Assembly: GCF_030272615.1 (NCBI RefSeq)
Contig: NC_081412.1
Span: forward strand, 548,048,488 to 548,112,487
Length of the DNA stretch: 64,000 bases
DNA from: Cryptomeria japonica
Taxonomy: Eukaryota > Streptophyta > Pinopsida > Cupressales > Cupressaceae
Direction: 5' to 3'
Position 1 is the stretch's first letter. Each line of letters begins with the position of its first letter. Positions 49,501-61,500 of this stretch are shown in pieces. The notes beneath the pieces were generated by a model, which worked only from the letters and a program-made list of their open reading frames with translations, had not been told where the DNA came from and ran no database searches. A program made the position numbers and the translations under genes.

Positions 49501-52500
49501 CTCACGAGGTTCGCGTATCAAAAGTACACATTTCATGACAAGTGTTAAAGGAATATTTAAACTTGGGTTGTGTATGAAGCTTATACATATTTTCCTTCTG
49601 AGAATTGCCTGTCTTTGTCTTTTTCGAGATGGCACCTGACTTTTTGTTCTAGGGGAAGACCTCCCTTTCTTTATAAGAGCATCTTCTTGAGCCTTAAGGT
49701 GATTTTATATGAGGCCTTTTACCCTCGTTTGATTTCTCCACACCATTCTTTATAGTTATGTTGAGGCCAACACTTTTGCCTATGTCATTGGTGAATTCAT
49801 ATTTTATATTCCTTAAAACTATTGGGCTATGAGGCCATGCTCACCAAACCCTTTCCCCATAATCATCATTGGACAAGGTTATGACAGCGTTCAAGTAACA
49901 ACCTTTTTTTATTACAATATAAAAAAAGTACATACTTACAAAAAATTAAAGATATTTTCTATTATGAGAAATGACTAGTCTTATATTGCAAAAACACAAT
50001 ACAACCCTCTCATGAGATGCAAAATTTTAATTTTAATGTAATAATTATTTGTTACATTTGTATTCATAATTCCCCTTTAATGTAGTTCTCATGTGATTAA
50101 TAAGGTTCATTAGTCTTTGAAAGTTACTGGCATTCTGGTTGCAAAGTTGAATCTGGCATGTGGCCATGGTGGCATTCTGATATTTCTAATGCCGTTGTAA
50201 CTTTATGAAACTATTTATCTGAACATCAGCACTAAAATTCATATGGACCAGACACGATAATCTAAATGTCTAAGCTAATATTGCATAGGAACTTATTGGG
50301 AACATTCGCACATAAGTTCTGGCTGACATTTTGATAATCCAACATTATATATGCCTCAGCCAATTTTTTTAATGAAGCATGAACCTATCTGAATATCAAC
50401 ATATGGTTAAATGGGTTTATGTTGACATTGCTGATGAGCCAATGATTTAGAAAATTCTGAATGGTTTTGTCTGTGCACTAAGTTATCATTTTGAAGACAT
50501 ATATCGACAATCCTACAGATGAATTAACATACATCTAAGTTACCGGTTCCGGTTCGGATTCGGGTACGGGTTCACGGATTCGGCAAAAAATTTTTTTTTT
50601 TGGGTACGGGTACGGGTTCGTCCGTACATATATATTAATATATATATATATTTTAATTTTTTTTAATATATATATATATATGTTCAAACTTCAAACATCA
50701 AAATTATATATGTTCACAGTTCAAACATACAAATATGAAACATCAAACATACAATGTAACTTTCCCATACAATGATACATAGATGATAACAGATAAATCA
50801 TAAATCAATAAATCATAAATCCATAATTGCCAATGCCAATAAATATTCTGAATTAATGGCTTGGGTTGGATGCTTCAGATGAAGATGAATATGGAATTTA
50901 AATCCCATAGATGGCTTGTAATTTGAATGTTTAACTTTATACTTTATTGTGTCATGACATTTTCACATTTTGAAACTTGAAACTTGAATATTATTTTTTT
51001 TGCAAATTATGAATATGATTAAAAATATTGTTTTTTTATTGTTTTTAAATGCTTGCTAACCCGTGGCCCCGTTTTTGGGAACCCACGGGCTTGGGTTCAC
51101 CCGGGTCCTCCTGGGTTCGCCCTGGGTCCCACCTGGGTCCTGCCCAGGCGGTTGGGTTCCCTGTGGGTCCTGCATGGCAGGACCCACAGGGAACCCAGCC
51201 GCCTGGGCAGGACCCGGGTGGGACCCAGAGCGAACCGGACCAGGACCAGGACCGGGCACGGACCAGGACCAGGACCCAGCCAAAATAGGGGAGAACCGGT
51301 ATCTGAGACATACATAATTTAAAAATTGGCTAACTTCTTCGTGGCAAGGTATGAGAAGGATTATTGTTGGACTACAAAATGATCTTTAAATTGAGGCATT
51401 TTTTAACAATATGGACTAAGAAAAGGATCAACCATAAAGTTTTTTAGATGAGCACTTGTTCCTACTTTTTGAACAATCCTTGATGAAATCTGAGGTTATA
51501 TATGAGAATTATGGTTGCTCATGTTTGGAGTTAGCTTCCCCTTGTAGGATAACAAAATTCCAGCATTCCACGGGGACGCGTCCCCCCATCAGGGACGGGG
51601 GGACGGGGACGCGACGTCACCCGCCGTCCCGCCACCGCCACCCAATCGCCGCCGGGACGTGGAGACGTCTCCCTGTCTCCGCGTCTCCTAGGGAGACGTG
51701 GAGACGTCTGGGCGTCTCCCCGTCCCTCGAGAAACGCCCAGGCGTCTCTCGAGAGACGGTAAGACGCCTAGGCGTCTCCCGCGTCCCCACGCCTAAACAA
51801 ACTAAAAAAGCCACATTTAAAAAAAAATGTGCCTTTTGGGGGGATTAAGGGGTAACCCTAATTGGACGTGGGCCCCACCCAACCCCCCAAAACAACACAA
51901 AAGCATGTTTTTTTTAGATTTAACTCTCATTTTGGTAAACTGATTTTTTTTTCCAGCAAGCTAAAGAGGAGGAAAAACTTGAAGAAGACTGATTGAAGGG
52001 GTGAGAAAAGCTGATTGCAAGTGTGATAGGAGCTAGAAGAAGCAAGAAGAAGAGGAAGAAGAAGATTTTTCTACATTTTGGAGAGATTTTTCAAACACAA
52101 GGTAGGGTTTTTCAACTTTTTCTTGTTTTTTTTTTTTTTTTTTTTGAATATTTTCTGATTTTCATTGTTTTATGTCATTTTTGGATTTTTTTTCCCTATT
52201 CATCTCAAGACTCAAAATGAGATTTGATGTTGATCATTTTGCCCTCAAGATTCAACATCAAATCTCATTTTGAGATGAATAGGAAAAAAATTTAAAAATA
52301 TATTGTTAAACTAGGCTGATTTTATTTTTATTTTGTGAAATGCAGTGTCAATTTCACGATGAGCTCCCAAGGCATGAGTGAAGATGACATGGAAATCCAT
52401 TCTCATAGTGAGAATGATTCAGAATATGAACCTGAAAATGAGGGGGGTGACCATGGGGCTGATCCTGGAGCCCAATCTAGCTCTATGGCAAGTGCACCAG

Positions 52501-55500
52501 CTAGTACAGGTTGCCCTTCAGAGTTGTTGGCACCATATGCTAGAGGTCATTTTGATCCCAAGTCTCCTCTAAAACAGTTTGCTTCACGAATATCAGTACA
52601 AGGCACTGCATCACATTCAAGTGGGGGAACAAGGAAGTGGAAGTGCAATATTTGTGACACAGAATGGTTCGGTAGCATTAGTAGGGTGAATGCACACTTT
52701 CTGTTTTGGAGAGGAAAAGGCGTGAAACATTGTAAGTTTTTGGAGGAAGCCAAAAATATACAGTACAGAATTGAGTTTAACAGGATTTGGGGGGTTCCAG
52801 ATGACACAAATATTTCAATGCCTACTACTTTGTCTGCTAGGGCAGCACTTCATACTTCTCATGCTTCGCAGATGGGAGGAATGATGTTTGGATCTCCATC
52901 CACTTCCACTTCTACTGCCGCCAGGGCTGGGAAACGTAAGTTGCAGACAGCACAGAGCAACCCCATTACTGATATGTTTAATGTGTAGCTGAGAGATGAG
53001 ATAGATGAATCCATTGGCAAGTTCTTCTTTGCCAATGGCATTTCATTTCATGTTACACGGTCTCCTTATTATAGGGAGATGATGGCTATGGTGGCCAAGG
53101 GAGGACCATCTTATGTGCCACCAGGGGAGACGAAAATGAGGACCTTGATTTTGGATAAAAGCTATTCCAAGATCAATATATTGATGGAGAAGATGAAGGC
53201 ATGTTGGGTGGCATTGGGGTGCAGCATAGTTATGGATGGGTGGACGAACATTAGCCATCGTCCACTCATCAACGTCATGGTCACATGTGCAGAGGGCCCA
53301 TACTTCCTTAGAGCAGTTGATTGTAAGGGCATCGTAAAGATGCTGATTTCCAGTTTCAGGTCCTCAGGGAGGCTATTGAGGAGGTTGGGCCACAAAATGT
53401 GGTCCAAGTAGTGATAGATGCAGCCCATGTGTGTAGAGCAACAGGGAGACTCATTGAGGCAGCCTATAGACACATTTGGTGGACCCCATGTTGTGTGCAT
53501 GCCATGAACAATGCACTCAAGGACATGGGGAAGATAGACTGGATTAGAGGAGTGGTCACCGATGCGAGAGATGTGTAGATGTTTATCTGCAACCACCACA
53601 CTTCACATGCACTCTTCAGGACCTTCGCGAAGAAGGAGTTCTTGAAACCAGTTGAGACTAGATATGCATCCTATTTCATTCTCTTGGAGAGAATGATTGA
53701 GTTGCAAGAGGCATTGCAACTCATGGTTATGACTAATGAGTGGAATAGGTGGGCTGAGGCCAAGAAAGAGCAAGGGAGAAGGGTGAAGGAGATAGTGAAG
53801 AGTGATGTGTTTTGGACTGATGCGAAATACATTGTCTCTATCATTTCTCCAGTATTCCAGGTGATCAGATATGGGGATGGGGATGCACCTAACCTTGGAG
53901 AGGTGTATGAGTGCATTGACTCTATGCTTGACCAGATGAGGGCTGCTGTGCGAGTGAAGGACCCCTCTTTAGCATTCTACAATGAGCAAATCCAGCCTAT
54001 CATTCAGCGTAGATGGGACAAGTTGAACACTCCTTTGCATATGGCTGCCTTTGCCTTGAATCCTAAGTGGTACAAGGCTAGACCGGGTAGACTGACACCG
54101 ATTCAGGATGATGAGGTGAAGGCGGGTTTCTTTAGGTGCATAGAGAAGATGCTTGATTCCAGAGATGCCGGCACAATGCGCACTGAGTGGGGAAGATTTG
54201 CCACTCTTAGAGGTTATTCAGATGCGGCAAAGATGGATATAGACAACATGGCACAGGAGGACCCATTTTATGGTGGAATTGTCATGGCCCGAAATCTTTG
54301 ACCACCACTCTAGCCATCCGTCTGCTATCCCAGATTTCTAGTTCTTCGGCTACTGAGAGGAACTGGTCTACATATAGCTTCATCCACTCTCTTAAGAGGA
54401 ACAAACTTACCTCTAATAGAGCAGAGAAGCTTGTGGCTGTACACAGTGCTTTGTGTCTCATTGACCGCAAGACACTCATGTACAAGGAGAGTCCAGCGGC
54501 ACGATGGGATGTAGAGCCAGAGGAGCCTTCACAGATTGATGAGGATGATCCTACCACTTCAGATGCAGGGCTAGTTGGTGTGAGCTTGAGGGACCTTGAT
54601 CCTCAGGAGTCCAGTAGTTCCAATGAGGAGGAGTTCGCAGATGATTAGAGGCCTCCATTAGCTACAGTTTGAGTTTTTCAGTTTTGTCATTTTGTATTTG
54701 ACTCTAGTCTCTTTTGTAATGCTATTGCTACACGTATTTGTATTTGGCTGCTCATTGTAATGATGAATCATGTAATCATCTTTATTATTATAGACTTTGC
54801 AATGGCATCAGATATTCGTATTTTCGTTTTCCTTTTTCGATATTCATATGATAGAAATGAGAAATCTCCAATTTGACAATTTCATTTGTCAAATTTTATT
54901 TACTTTTAGCAATTAGTTACGTATCACTAATCTAAGTAATCTTGGTATTTCCTATAGTTTCATTTGAAATCTAATTCTTATACTGTTATACATCTTTTCA
55001 AAACTAGTTTTTCAAGTACTATATGTATATGTATAAGTATATGAGCACCACCACCCCGCCACCCCCCCCGCCGCCGTCCCCAAATTTAGGCCCTTGGTCC
55101 CCGCGTCCCTGCGTCCCCCCATCCCCGACGCCCGTGGAACACTGCAAAATTCAGATATTGTTGTTATTTGTAGACCCATAAGTTTTAAAGGAGAGTCAAG
55201 GGAAAGGTATCATACTTAATCAACTACTAAATTTTTTAAATGGTTGAAAGAGCTCATAATAAAATTTTATCAATGCTGTAAAGGAAACAAAAACTTAACA
55301 TGTTGTGGGTCACTGACTATGATTTAACCTATTCACCTACCTACACGCATGAGGCGCTTGAAAGGACTTTAAAAGAAGCATCTGAGATGCTGCCCATTGA
55401 TTGGTGCATTCAGTTGCACATCATCCAGATTAGAGAAATAGCATGTACGTGGCTGTGCAACCACATGCATATAGTATGAACCCAACCATAAACTGTCAAA

Positions 55501-58500
55501 GTACCCATGATCTTCTGGGTTCATATGCCTTCTACACATCATTACTAAGTTGTGATGTGAACTGTTTTGGATGTTGTCTAGTGGCCAGTAGTTTTCTTGA
55601 TCTAGTTCACTATATTTTTACAGGCCATTATTCTCTTTTTACCAGCCTGGATCAAATAATGAATCTTTGTGATCAGGCCCTCTCCATGACTTTCCTTGGT
55701 AAAATCCAAAGATAACTGGTCAATAGGAAGTTTATTATTTGATGGTATTGTAGCCGCAGTTCCATATGCTTAAGCAACAATCGAGTCATGCATGCCAGTC
55801 TTCTCTTTGGGGGTTTGTCTGTACACAGTGGATATTTGATCTTTCTGTCGCACCTTTTCTATTTATCTTGCAAAATCTTTTTAACTAAGGATGCTGTATT
55901 CTTAGATTTTCATGACTACCGTTTAATTTGTTATTTCCTTCTCTCAAAGCTCATGGTTGTATGTTTACTTGTATGCCTTTTTTAAGTAATATAATCTCCA
56001 TATTATCCATAAATGTGAGCATTTATGTTCCTTTTGTTAGACTGGTTCTCATTCTTGTTGGCCTTTTTTAAATTTCTCTTTCTTATTGTCCATCAAAATA
56101 TCAGTTTGACAGCAGCAGCACTAAATTGATAGTTTTGCATGTCTATCTCAATATAAATTATATTTTGCAAAGTTTAATACAACACCCATATTCAACACAA
56201 ATTTGAAATTACTATTGCACTAGTTATTTCTATTTTCTATTGATCATCAATATTTCTGGTTAGCAGCAGCAGTACTATATTTATGGCTTTGCATGCCTAT
56301 CTTAATATAAATTATGCACTGAAAGTTTAATACAACACCCATATGTAACACAAACCACAATTGCACAGGATTTAAAAATAGTAAGGCTAACTGATTGACA
56401 AACATGCGACCTTTTGCTATCAACTAGGGGCTCGTTATATTGATCAAAGGCTACCCACATACAATTTAAAGAATCTTTATGGAAATAACCAGGTAACTTG
56501 AGATTACCACGGCAACAAGCTGGGAGGACATATAAGTGGAAGGTAAATTATTTTGATGAAGGCAAAGAGGAACCATAATTGTCAGGCATCATGAATGGAC
56601 ACCATATCCAAGAAGCTTAAAGGATTTATATTTCATTCAAGAACATCGAGGTCATCCATTTCAAGTGGAAGAGTAACCAAGCAGCAGATTTTACAGCCAG
56701 GATGTTATGGTTCACGGGACCATGGTCTGTAAAAAACCCAGCAGATCCAAATTTTACTTGGAATTTTTGCATCAGCAAAAGCTCTGCAACTTCAAAAAAA
56801 AAAATTCAATTCCTCAAAAATATCTAATTTTATGCAAAAAACTTACAAATACTGTGTGAGGAAATGGCATAGGTGTTCTTAAACAGGCCAAAAAATGTGG
56901 ATATTCAGGCCATTTTGCATGTCTGGTGAGTCCACAGAGCAAACTTGTCAAGTACATGCAGGCAGTCTGCCCTGTGAATTTGCTTTGGTTCAAGTAAAAG
57001 TAGATTGTTTTCTTGAAATTCTCATGAGTACTCAGTGAGTTTTAAAACTATGCAGAGGACCATGATAAAATAGATGGAAGCACTGTTTTACAGGCAGGAT
57101 TTTTAGGATTAGAACTAAGGAATGCAGAGAGAATATAAGTGCCTAGTCTTTGGGGTTGTCTAGGTGAATTACCAATTCCTAGGAAATATCATGAGATACA
57201 TTGTTTCTAATGGAGCGGATCCAAGTTGAGGAGGAACTAGATATGGTAGAAGTTTGCAATGAAGGGGATGGTGACGATGGTAGAAATGGATAAGCCTAAT
57301 TATTGATAGAGTGTAAAATTTATGTTTTGCAATGAAGATGATGGTTGCAATGGTAGAAATGGATATGTCTAATTATTAATATAGTGCAAAAAATTGCGTT
57401 GAAAACATTCATCTACGTTCATCTTATTTTCACTATGATAGCAACATATTTTGTCAAAAAATAGCAATTCAAAGCCATTAAGATCAATAAGAAGAAGATA
57501 CAAATGTTCATGAATTTTATGTTTGGAACCATATAGACCATCTTTGTTCCAGGAATATGAAAGCTGGATAGCTTTTTTTACCAGTTCTGTACATATGAAA
57601 CATATCTTTCTGTGAATCAGACTTCGTGAATTAGTAAGATAGAGATATGCAGGCTTATATAGGAGGATCAGACTAATGGTGCAGATTATTTTTTATGTCC
57701 GTGGGATAACAGTGGCACAGGACACAGACTAGGCATTTACAAACATCATTGCATGAGAGACACTGACTAGGCATGGACAAAGATCACTGCATGAGGGACG
57801 TACACCAGGCATTGACAAACAATCTTTGGTCAACAAGCTTGAGATTTTACAAGCATGAAGTGGTTTTGCAGGTTATACAAGTAAGCAATGAGAAAATTTG
57901 GAAAGTATATGGCAGTTGCTGATATTCTATAGGAGGTCATCAAGTGCAGTATAAAGCACACCATTTTTGCTTTCTGTCTTGCCAGTGAAATAATAAAGGT
58001 CTTTGGTAGTGACCCTTCATGTGCAAATTACGTAGGAGGTTTGATTTGGAAATTCATGGGCACACCATAGGCTTTAAAAGAATTCAGGAATTCAAATCGA
58101 GGCTAGAAGTTGCAGATGACTCTGTTTTTTGGGCATCAAGATGCATTAAAGACTGCCCACATTTACTAACATGCTTAAACATTTTTGTTTCATTGGTTGA
58201 CCAATACAAAGATTGGCTTCATTGGCTGACCAATACAAAGATTGGCATCACAATACAATACAAGGAAGCATGCCAATCAATTTTGACAGTTTGAGAAGAT
58301 AGCTTTTGTTGTCACAAAAGTTTGCACCCTTGCTGAGCTATCAACTCAGCAACCTTTTGAAACACGGAAACAACCCCGAAGTGTGGGACCTTGTGCAAGG
58401 GGGTTGAATCTCCGGAGAAGGCCGACTTCCTTCTCAATCCAATTGTAGGTGTTGATCCAACTCAACACTCCAAATCCTCCTTCTAAACCTACCCTAATAG

Positions 58501-61500
58501 CTTGCAAACAAAAAGGGAAGAAAAAAATGCTAAGATGAAAAGAGGTGATGCACCAAGATAAGAGATGTTTCTCTCCCCACCCAGAAATGACACAAAGAAA
58601 CAAATCGAAATACCCAGGAGAAGCACAAACTTCAGTTGCATGAATGACCCCAACGCATGTATGGAGGTTAGAATTTGCTAAATGTCAAAGGGGAGAAGAT
58701 TTCACACAAGTCACACTCAAAAACAAGTTAACACGACATATATGTAAGAGAGAAGGCACAAAACATACACCTATGATGAAGGTAAGGAAATATACACAGC
58801 ATGCATAAGTTGAAGGAAGACAAGAATGATAATTTCAATTCATTTAGAGGCCAAATGTCAAACTTACAATTGCAGAAATGCAAGAAATATGCAAGTCTTC
58901 AAGAGAAGTGAAAGAGCAAAGAAATAGCTTAAGCCAATAGAGAGAGAACCCTTTACAATGAGGCTTAAGATCCTTTATATAGAAAACTAGTTGCAAAGGA
59001 GAGACTATTGATCAAGGAAGAGAAGCCTTGACCCTTGTGTGTGCAGAGGAATGTTAGTCAGGGAATGCATGGAAGTGCATGGACTTGACATGGCGTACAT
59101 GCAAGCAACCCGGCTATACCTTGACAAGGCAATCCCAAGAAGAAAAATACTTTGAGAAGGTGGATTGCCTGACATTCTAAAGTCATAGCATGCAGGCTTG
59201 AGATGAAGGCCATCAAGTAACCATAAAGAAGCATGGCCCTGCACTCCACTTGATGGCAATCCTGCAAAAACATTAAATGCGCCCTTGTAGCTCCATGAAT
59301 GAAAATGTACAAGTCGCAAGAGTTGGTGGAGCGTTGAGAGCTTTGAGTGTTGATCATGCCATTTGGAAGTGTCACAAGTCGGAAACCTGGGATTCCAGGG
59401 TTTGGAAGACTTGGGAAACTTGGGTTTCGGGATTCCAGGGTCAAAGAAGGAAAAGACATGGAACTTGTGAATTTCGGGATTTCGGGGTCAAAGAAGGCAA
59501 AGGCTTAGGAACTTGGGAATTTTGGGATTTCGAGTCAAAGAAGGCAAAGGCTTAGGAACTTGGGAATTTTGGGATTCCGGGGTCAAAGAAGGAAAAACCA
59601 TAGGAATTTGGGAATTTCGGGATTCTGGGGTAAAAAAGGCAAAGGCTTAGGACAAGACAACACTTCACATCTCATGATTCCATTGTTTTTTCCTTGATCA
59701 ACTAGGGCAGTGCTGGTCCATGGAACATATCTCTGATCGGTTCTCACTGATGGACCAAGGATGTCATAAAAATGACAACAGCTTTGATGTGACAATGTCT
59801 TCGAGTTGAAGTTGTTACCGTTCGATTGTTGATGATATTATTGGTTTGTGTTGCAAATAGTAGTAGGATTCTAGTAGCTTGTTTGGTTGGAGCCTGTCTA
59901 GAGTCTATACTTGAGAGATTACATATTTTATTTTTGGGCAATGACATTGACATAGGCATTATCATCTGAACCTCTGATCATAATAATATTGATCTTAAAA
60001 GCTTCCAAGAAGATATATCAATTTTTTTCCATTTCAACAAATCCATTCAAGATCAAGTACACAGAATATTGCAGCCTCTTAGATTGTCTCTCTTGACCTT
60101 GAGAGTAAGTACACATTATATTTTATGGATAAGTGCATTGATTTCAGAATTTGTGGATTACGTAGTGATGGAAATTTTTTCTTTTTCTATTTTTAGAGCG
60201 TAGAATGTCAGTGGTATTCAGTTTTTTGGTAACAAATGTTTTCCGATGATTTCTACATTTGCATAGAAAAGGTTCAGGCTTGAATGGCTGCCCACTGGAT
60301 TTGCACTGGAGGATACTTTCATTGTATTCCAACTTCTTTGGGGGTGTTTTAAGGCTCGATAGTCCATATATTGGGGGTATGCTAGCAACTTTGATTTATT
60401 TCTGCCTAGATCAAGAATGAGTGAGGCTCTTCATATTTTGCCTTTTGGACTTGGGACATGATAGCATATCTTTGATTTTTCCAGCTTTGCATATGCGTTG
60501 AAAAGAATAGGAGAGCATATCATTCCTTTCTTATTTATCAAGAAAATGAAGTGATTAGCTTGTATACGTATTCCTCGAGTAAATAAGGATTATTTTTTTT
60601 ATTTTCGTGGGTTCTCATGTTACTTTCATCTCTACAGGCTATTAGGGTCTTAGTTCTTTTGTTGCTACCCATTGTATACATCTGCTAATTTATTAACCTT
60701 CTAAAAGGGTGTTTCTCAAAATATAATAATGAAAGCCTAGACTGATGTAAAGAATATTTACTATTTTGCCTTGTAGTTATATGCTTTTATGCAAATGTTT
60801 TCTGGAAAAATGCCCAAAAAGAGCTGGATGTATTCTGCCTGGTTATGCTTAGCACTTTTACATAGGAAAAAGGTGCGAAACATTCTCTTCTCTCAGTGCA
60901 TACCATAGGTAGCATATATAAACCCTTTCTTATTTGACCTTGCCTTACTTCCAAGATATTCTAAAGAAGCGACCAACTCAACAATGTTGGCCAGAATTCA
61001 ATTTTAGTCTTCCAGGGATTTTAAAACCTAAACACATTATTGCTACTTATTTTGGTTCTCAACATTTGTATTTAGTCGAGGAAAGTGGAACTTGTGCCTT
61101 CTGGTCATGGAGATCTTTATTTGCATGGCAATAGAAGAATTTTCATCTCCAATAGCTTAAAGTGACTAAACAGGTTTCTCTTGCATTTTGAAAACCAGTT
61201 TTGAGTAATAGTCTTGCAGAACTTGAGGTAAAAGTTGTGCCCCAAATGGTAGAAATTATGTCAAAGAGATAATGTTTAGAGAACATAGATCTGGTCCTCT
61301 GGTACAATTTCTGAATAAGAGTGGTGGCTATGGTTCTTTTATTCCAAGGGATTTGGCACACTTTCTCACCCATGCCAACTTTCTGTTTCAATTATTAAAT
61401 TGGATCAATATTAAACTTTTGGTAAGAGATTCAATCACCAGTATGCTGACAGTTTACAAGTATTTGGTATCATTAAATTTACAATCAGATATTATAATGG

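Larger units (their letters stand above)
51561..55144 (+). mobile_element. hAT-3: nearly complete hAT transposon (3584 bp)
   Basis: A perfect 8-bp target duplication CAAAATTC (51553-51560, 55145-55152) surrounds terminal inverted repeats CAGCATTCCACGGG and CAGTGTTCCACGGG. Subterminal regions are unusually CpG-rich (GGGACGCG, GAGACGTC, GCGTCTCC) on the left to about 51790 and on the right from about 55055. One transposase gene fills the middle. The structure is intact enough to be mobilised if a related transposase were supplied; this is inference. Confidence 0.94.

Noticed and set aside
51045-51322. Six overlapping open frames in the GC-rich part of hAT-D
   Set aside because: They are produced by a GC-rich hairpin that lacks stops in all frames.
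59058-59459. 133-codon minus-strand open frame
   Set aside because: It overlaps the 47-bp minisatellite and LTR-like sequence, and its repeated SFPSL/NPG residues come from the repeat.
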